Positions 61,884 through 64,000 of a DNA stretch of 64,000 nucleotides are shown piece after piece (positions within the stretch are counted from its first letter, which is position 1; the number at the start of each line of letters is the position of its first letter). The position numbers and the translations under genes are program-made. Below the pieces are notes generated by a model. The model ran no database searches. It was not told where the DNA came from and saw nothing but the letters and a program-made list of their open reading frames with translations. Source of the stretch: Bauldia litoralis. GTDB taxonomy: Bacteria > Pseudomonadota > Alphaproteobacteria > Rhizobiales > Kaistiaceae. The DNA is taken from NCBI RefSeq assembly GCF_900104485.1, contig NZ_FMXQ01000005.1:62001-126000 (forward strand), written 5' to 3'.

Positions 61884-62667
61884 AACCACCGTCAAGCCGA
61901 CGCCGATTATCCAGATGCAGGGGATCCACAAGTCGTTTGGTGCCGTACAGGCGCTCGGTGACGTCAATCTGAAGCTATATCCGGGAGAGGTCCTCGGCCT
62001 GGTTGGCGACAACTCGGCCGGCAAGTCGACGCTGATGAAGATCCTGACCGGCGCGTATCATCGCGACACCGGCTCGGTGCTGGTCGACGGCAAGGCGACC
62101 CATTTCAGGAACCCGCATGAGAGCCGCGACTCCGGGATCGAGATGATCTACCAGGACTTCGCGCTGTGCGGGAACATGGATGTCGGCCAGAATATCTTCC
62201 TCGGGCGCTGGCCGCGCCGTGGTCCCTTCGTCGATCGCAAGACGATGTATTCGGAGGCCGACAAGGTCCTCAAACGACTCAAGGTCGACGTCAATTCGGT
62301 CTTCCAGAGGGTCGAGAGCCTGTCAGGCGGCCGCCAGCAGTCGGTTGCCATTGCACGCGCGATCTCGTTCGATCCCCGCGTCGTCATTCTCGACGAGCCG
62401 ACGGCAAACCTGTCGGTGATGGCGACCGAACGCCTGCTCGAGACGATGCTGGAACTCAAGAAGCACGGAGTTGCCCAGATCATCATCTCGCATCGGCTCC
62501 AGGACATCTTCGCGGTCGGTGACCGGGTGATGGTGCTGAAGCGCGGCGAGAATGTCGGCGACCGCTTCATCGCGCACACCACCGAACAGGAAGTCCTGCA
62601 GATTATCGTCTCAGGTACACCCGAGAACGCCCTGACGGCGGAACAGGCTGTGGCCGAAGCCGCTTGA
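61876..62667 (+). CDS. CUT2 sugar ABC transporter ATP-binding protein, single domain
   Basis: 263 residues from the ATG at 61876. One ATPase domain only: Walker A GDNSAGKST (44-52), signature LSGGRQQSVAIARA, Walker B VVILDEPTANLSV, and ISHRLQDIFAVGDRV with the switch His. Most CUT2 ATPases (RbsA, XylG) have two fused domains; the single-domain form is like FrcA of Sinorhizobium, and two copies would serve the fused permease. Last gene of the operon; a weak hairpin GCGGG-N6-CCCGC at 62706-62721 follows. Confidence 0.92.
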   Translation: MSETTVKPTPIIQMQGIHKSFGAVQALGDVNLKLYPGEVLGLVGDNSAGKSTLMKILTGAYHRDTGSVLVDGKATHFRNPHESRDSGIEMIYQDFALCGNMDVGQNIFLGRWPRRGPFVDRKTMYSEADKVLKRLKVDVNSVFQRVESLSGGRQQSVAIARAISFDPRVVILDEPTANLSVMATERLLETMLELKKHGVAQIIISHRLQDIFAVGDRVMVLKRGENVGDRFIAHTTEQEVLQIIVSGTPENALTAEQAVAEAA

Positions 62668-62777
62668 GGGGCGGTCAGGACGCGGGCACGGCAAGACTCC
62701 ATGCTGCGGGAAAGAACCCGCCGACGCCGATCATGATGATCGACTCCGACCTGCTGCCGGCATGACGCCCGGTGTGG

Positions 62778-64000
62778 CTATGCGATTGACGATTTCGCCC
62801 GCTGGCGCACGACCGGGTCCTTGTGCCCGGCGCGAATCAGGTCCGCAGCCTTCTCGGCGATCATGACCACCGGCGACGCCGTGTTGCCCGAGACGATCCG
62901 CGGCATGACCGAGGCATCGACCACGCGCAGCCCGTCAAGGCCGTGGACCCGCAGATCGGCGCCAACGACCGCGTCTGGGTCGGCGCCCATCCTGCATGTG
63001 CCGACGGGATGGAAGATCGTCGTTCCGATGTTACCGGCCTGCTCGATCAACGCCTCTTCCGACTGGTATTCAGGACCGGGGAGGATTTCTTCGGGGTGGT
63101 AGGGCGCAAGCGCTTGCGCCGTCATGATCCGGCGAGCCTGCTGAAGCGACCTGGTGGCGACGATCCGATCGGCGTCCGTGGAGAGGTAGTTCAGCCGGAT
63201 CTCCGGCTGCTCGTCGGCGTCGGTCGAAACGGCATGGCACGCCCCGACACTCTCGGGCCGAAGGTTGCAGACCGACACTGTGATCGCCGGGAAGGAATGG
63301 AGCGGATCGCCCAGCCGATCGGTCGACAGCGGCTGGACGTGATACTCGAGGTCCGGCGTCTCTTTCGATGGGTCCGACTTCGTGAACATGCCGAACTGGC
63401 TCGGCGCCATCGACATCGGCCCGCTCTGGCTGACCAGGTATTGCAGTGCGATCCCCGCCTTGCCGGCCAGGCTGTTCACCCGGGTATTGAGCGTTCTGGC
63501 ATTCCTGACCTTGAAGACGGTCCTGAGTTGCAGGTGGTCCTGCAGGTTTTCTCCGACCCCGGGCAATGCGTGCCGCACTGCCACGCCAAGCCGGCGTAGC
63601 CGTTCGGGCGCGCCGATCCCCGACAATTCCATCAGCTTTGGGCTGTTGATGGACCCAGCGGCGAGGATGACCCCGGCCCCGGCCCTTGCCGAATGCTGTT
63701 GGCCATCGCGTCGGTAGACGACCCCGGCAACGCGCTTGCCCTCCATCAGCAGGGTCTGGGTCATGGCGTGGGTGACGACGCGGAGGTTCTTCCTCTTCAT
63801 CGCCGGACGGAGGAACGCCTTCGCAGCGTTCCACCGCACACCCCGGCGCTGGTTGACCTCGAAGAAGCCCGAGCCCTCATTATTACCGTCGTTGAAGTCC
63901 TCGCGGGGCAGGATGCCGAACTCGCTGGCGCCTTCCTGGACGGCGCGCAGGATGTCCCAGGACAGGCGCTGCCTCGCGACCTTCCACTCACCGCCGGCGC
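62778..64000 (-). CDS. GMC-family oxidoreductase (choline/alcohol dehydrogenase-like), 5' part beyond window
   Basis: At least 407 residues visible; the start and FAD-binding N-terminus lie beyond the right edge. The open frame continues to 64000 and the GTG at 63839 is only an internal codon. Visible GMC marks are DFNDGNNEGSGFFEVNQRRGVRWNAAKAFLRPA, read in pieces, VILAAGSINSPKLMELSGIG (GMC signature 2), NLQDHLQLR, and the C-terminal active site FHPVGTCRMG with the catalytic His, followed by LRVVDASVMP and NTASPVVMIAEKAAD. It oxidises an alcohol or sugar with FAD. It is convergent with the CUT2 sugar operon, so a shared substrate is possible but unproven. Confidence 0.92.
   Translation of the reverse strand, partial: AGGEWKVARQRLSWDILRAVQEGASEFGILPREDFNDGNNEGSGFFEVNQRRGVRWNAAKAFLRPAMKRKNLRVVTHAMTQTLLMEGKRVAGVVYRRDGQQHSARAGAGVILAAGSINSPKLMELSGIGAPERLRRLGVAVRHALPGVGENLQDHLQLRTVFKVRNARTLNTRVNSLAGKAGIALQYLVSQSGPMSMAPSQFGMFTKSDPSKETPDLEYHVQPLSTDRLGDPLHSFPAITVSVCNLRPESVGACHAVSTDADEQPEIRLNYLSTDADRIVATRSLQQARRIMTAQALAPYHPEEILPGPEYQSEEALIEQAGNIGTTIFHPVGTCRMGADPDAVVGADLRVHGLDGLRVVDASVMPRIVSGNTASPVVMIAEKAADLIRAGHKDPVVRQRAKSSIA

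Overview
The window is GC-rich DNA from an alphaproteobacterium, most likely of the order Hyphomicrobiales (Rhizobiales). Supporting signs are the rhizobial agl-type alpha-glucoside transporter next to Entner-Doudoroff genes, the cysG / DUF2849 / cysI / cysH / DUF934 sulfate cluster, a DivJ/PleC/PdhS-type cell-cycle kinase, two phasins, perfect CtrA-type boxes, and a tRNA-His with A73 and no G-1, an alphaproteobacterial peculiarity. I cannot name the genus. Most of the window is ordinary chromosomal metabolism; there is no phage, transposase, CRISPR array or classical defence island.

Layout. 1-5770 (minus strand): crotonase fragment, acyl-CoA synthetase, ring-cleaving-dioxygenase-like VOC protein, KDPGal aldolase and kinase (dgoA, dgoK), LacI-family regulator. 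5771-10930 (plus): alpha-glucoside ABC transporter aglEFGK, without aglA, preceded by two LacI-type operators. 11113-16008 (plus): assimilatory sulfite/APS reduction cluster, with a 42-bp palindromic element inside cysG and related copies before cysI. 16031-20750: edd and zwf (minus) with a divergent SMP-30 lactonase but no pgl. 20888-26527: four-module secreted MliC-like protein, YciI, small RTX protein, FadL porin, MATE exporter. 26582-33345 (minus): diheme cytochrome c with a Tat-exported multicopper oxidase, then a CecR/YbhGFS-like drug-efflux operon interrupted by repeats. 33716-41198: polyamine catabolism (puuB, cupin, puuA) divergent from potFGHI. 41195-48614: AsmA protein, acetoacetyl-CoA synthetase, orphan TadG-like vWA protein behind a CtrA box, repeat cluster, Ntn acylase. 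48964-54636: PdhS-like kinase with a CtrA box, two phasins with a long inverted repeat, GNAT, XRE-cupin regulator with a palindromic operator. 54688-57764: unrecognised secreted/membrane protein pair and an AcpA-like phosphoesterase. 57876-64000: tRNA-His, a CUT2 sugar transporter with two permease domains fused in one chain, and the 3' part of a GMC oxidoreductase.

How it fits together. Imported alpha-glucosides yield glucose that can pass through Zwf and Edd; KDPGal kinase and aldolase serve galactonate or a related sugar acid. Pot import feeds the gamma-glutamyl-putrescine route. Acetoacetyl-CoA synthetase and the phasins point to polyhydroxybutyrate storage. Several starts were moved to sites with good ribosome binding sites, including TTG starts for the LacI regulator and acetoacetyl-CoA synthetase. 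The most unusual items are the in-frame palindromic element in cysG, the four-module MliC-like protein, the perfect regulatory palindromes at the phasin and XRE genes, the CtrA boxes, the fused CUT2 permease and the unrecognised pair at 54688-56087.
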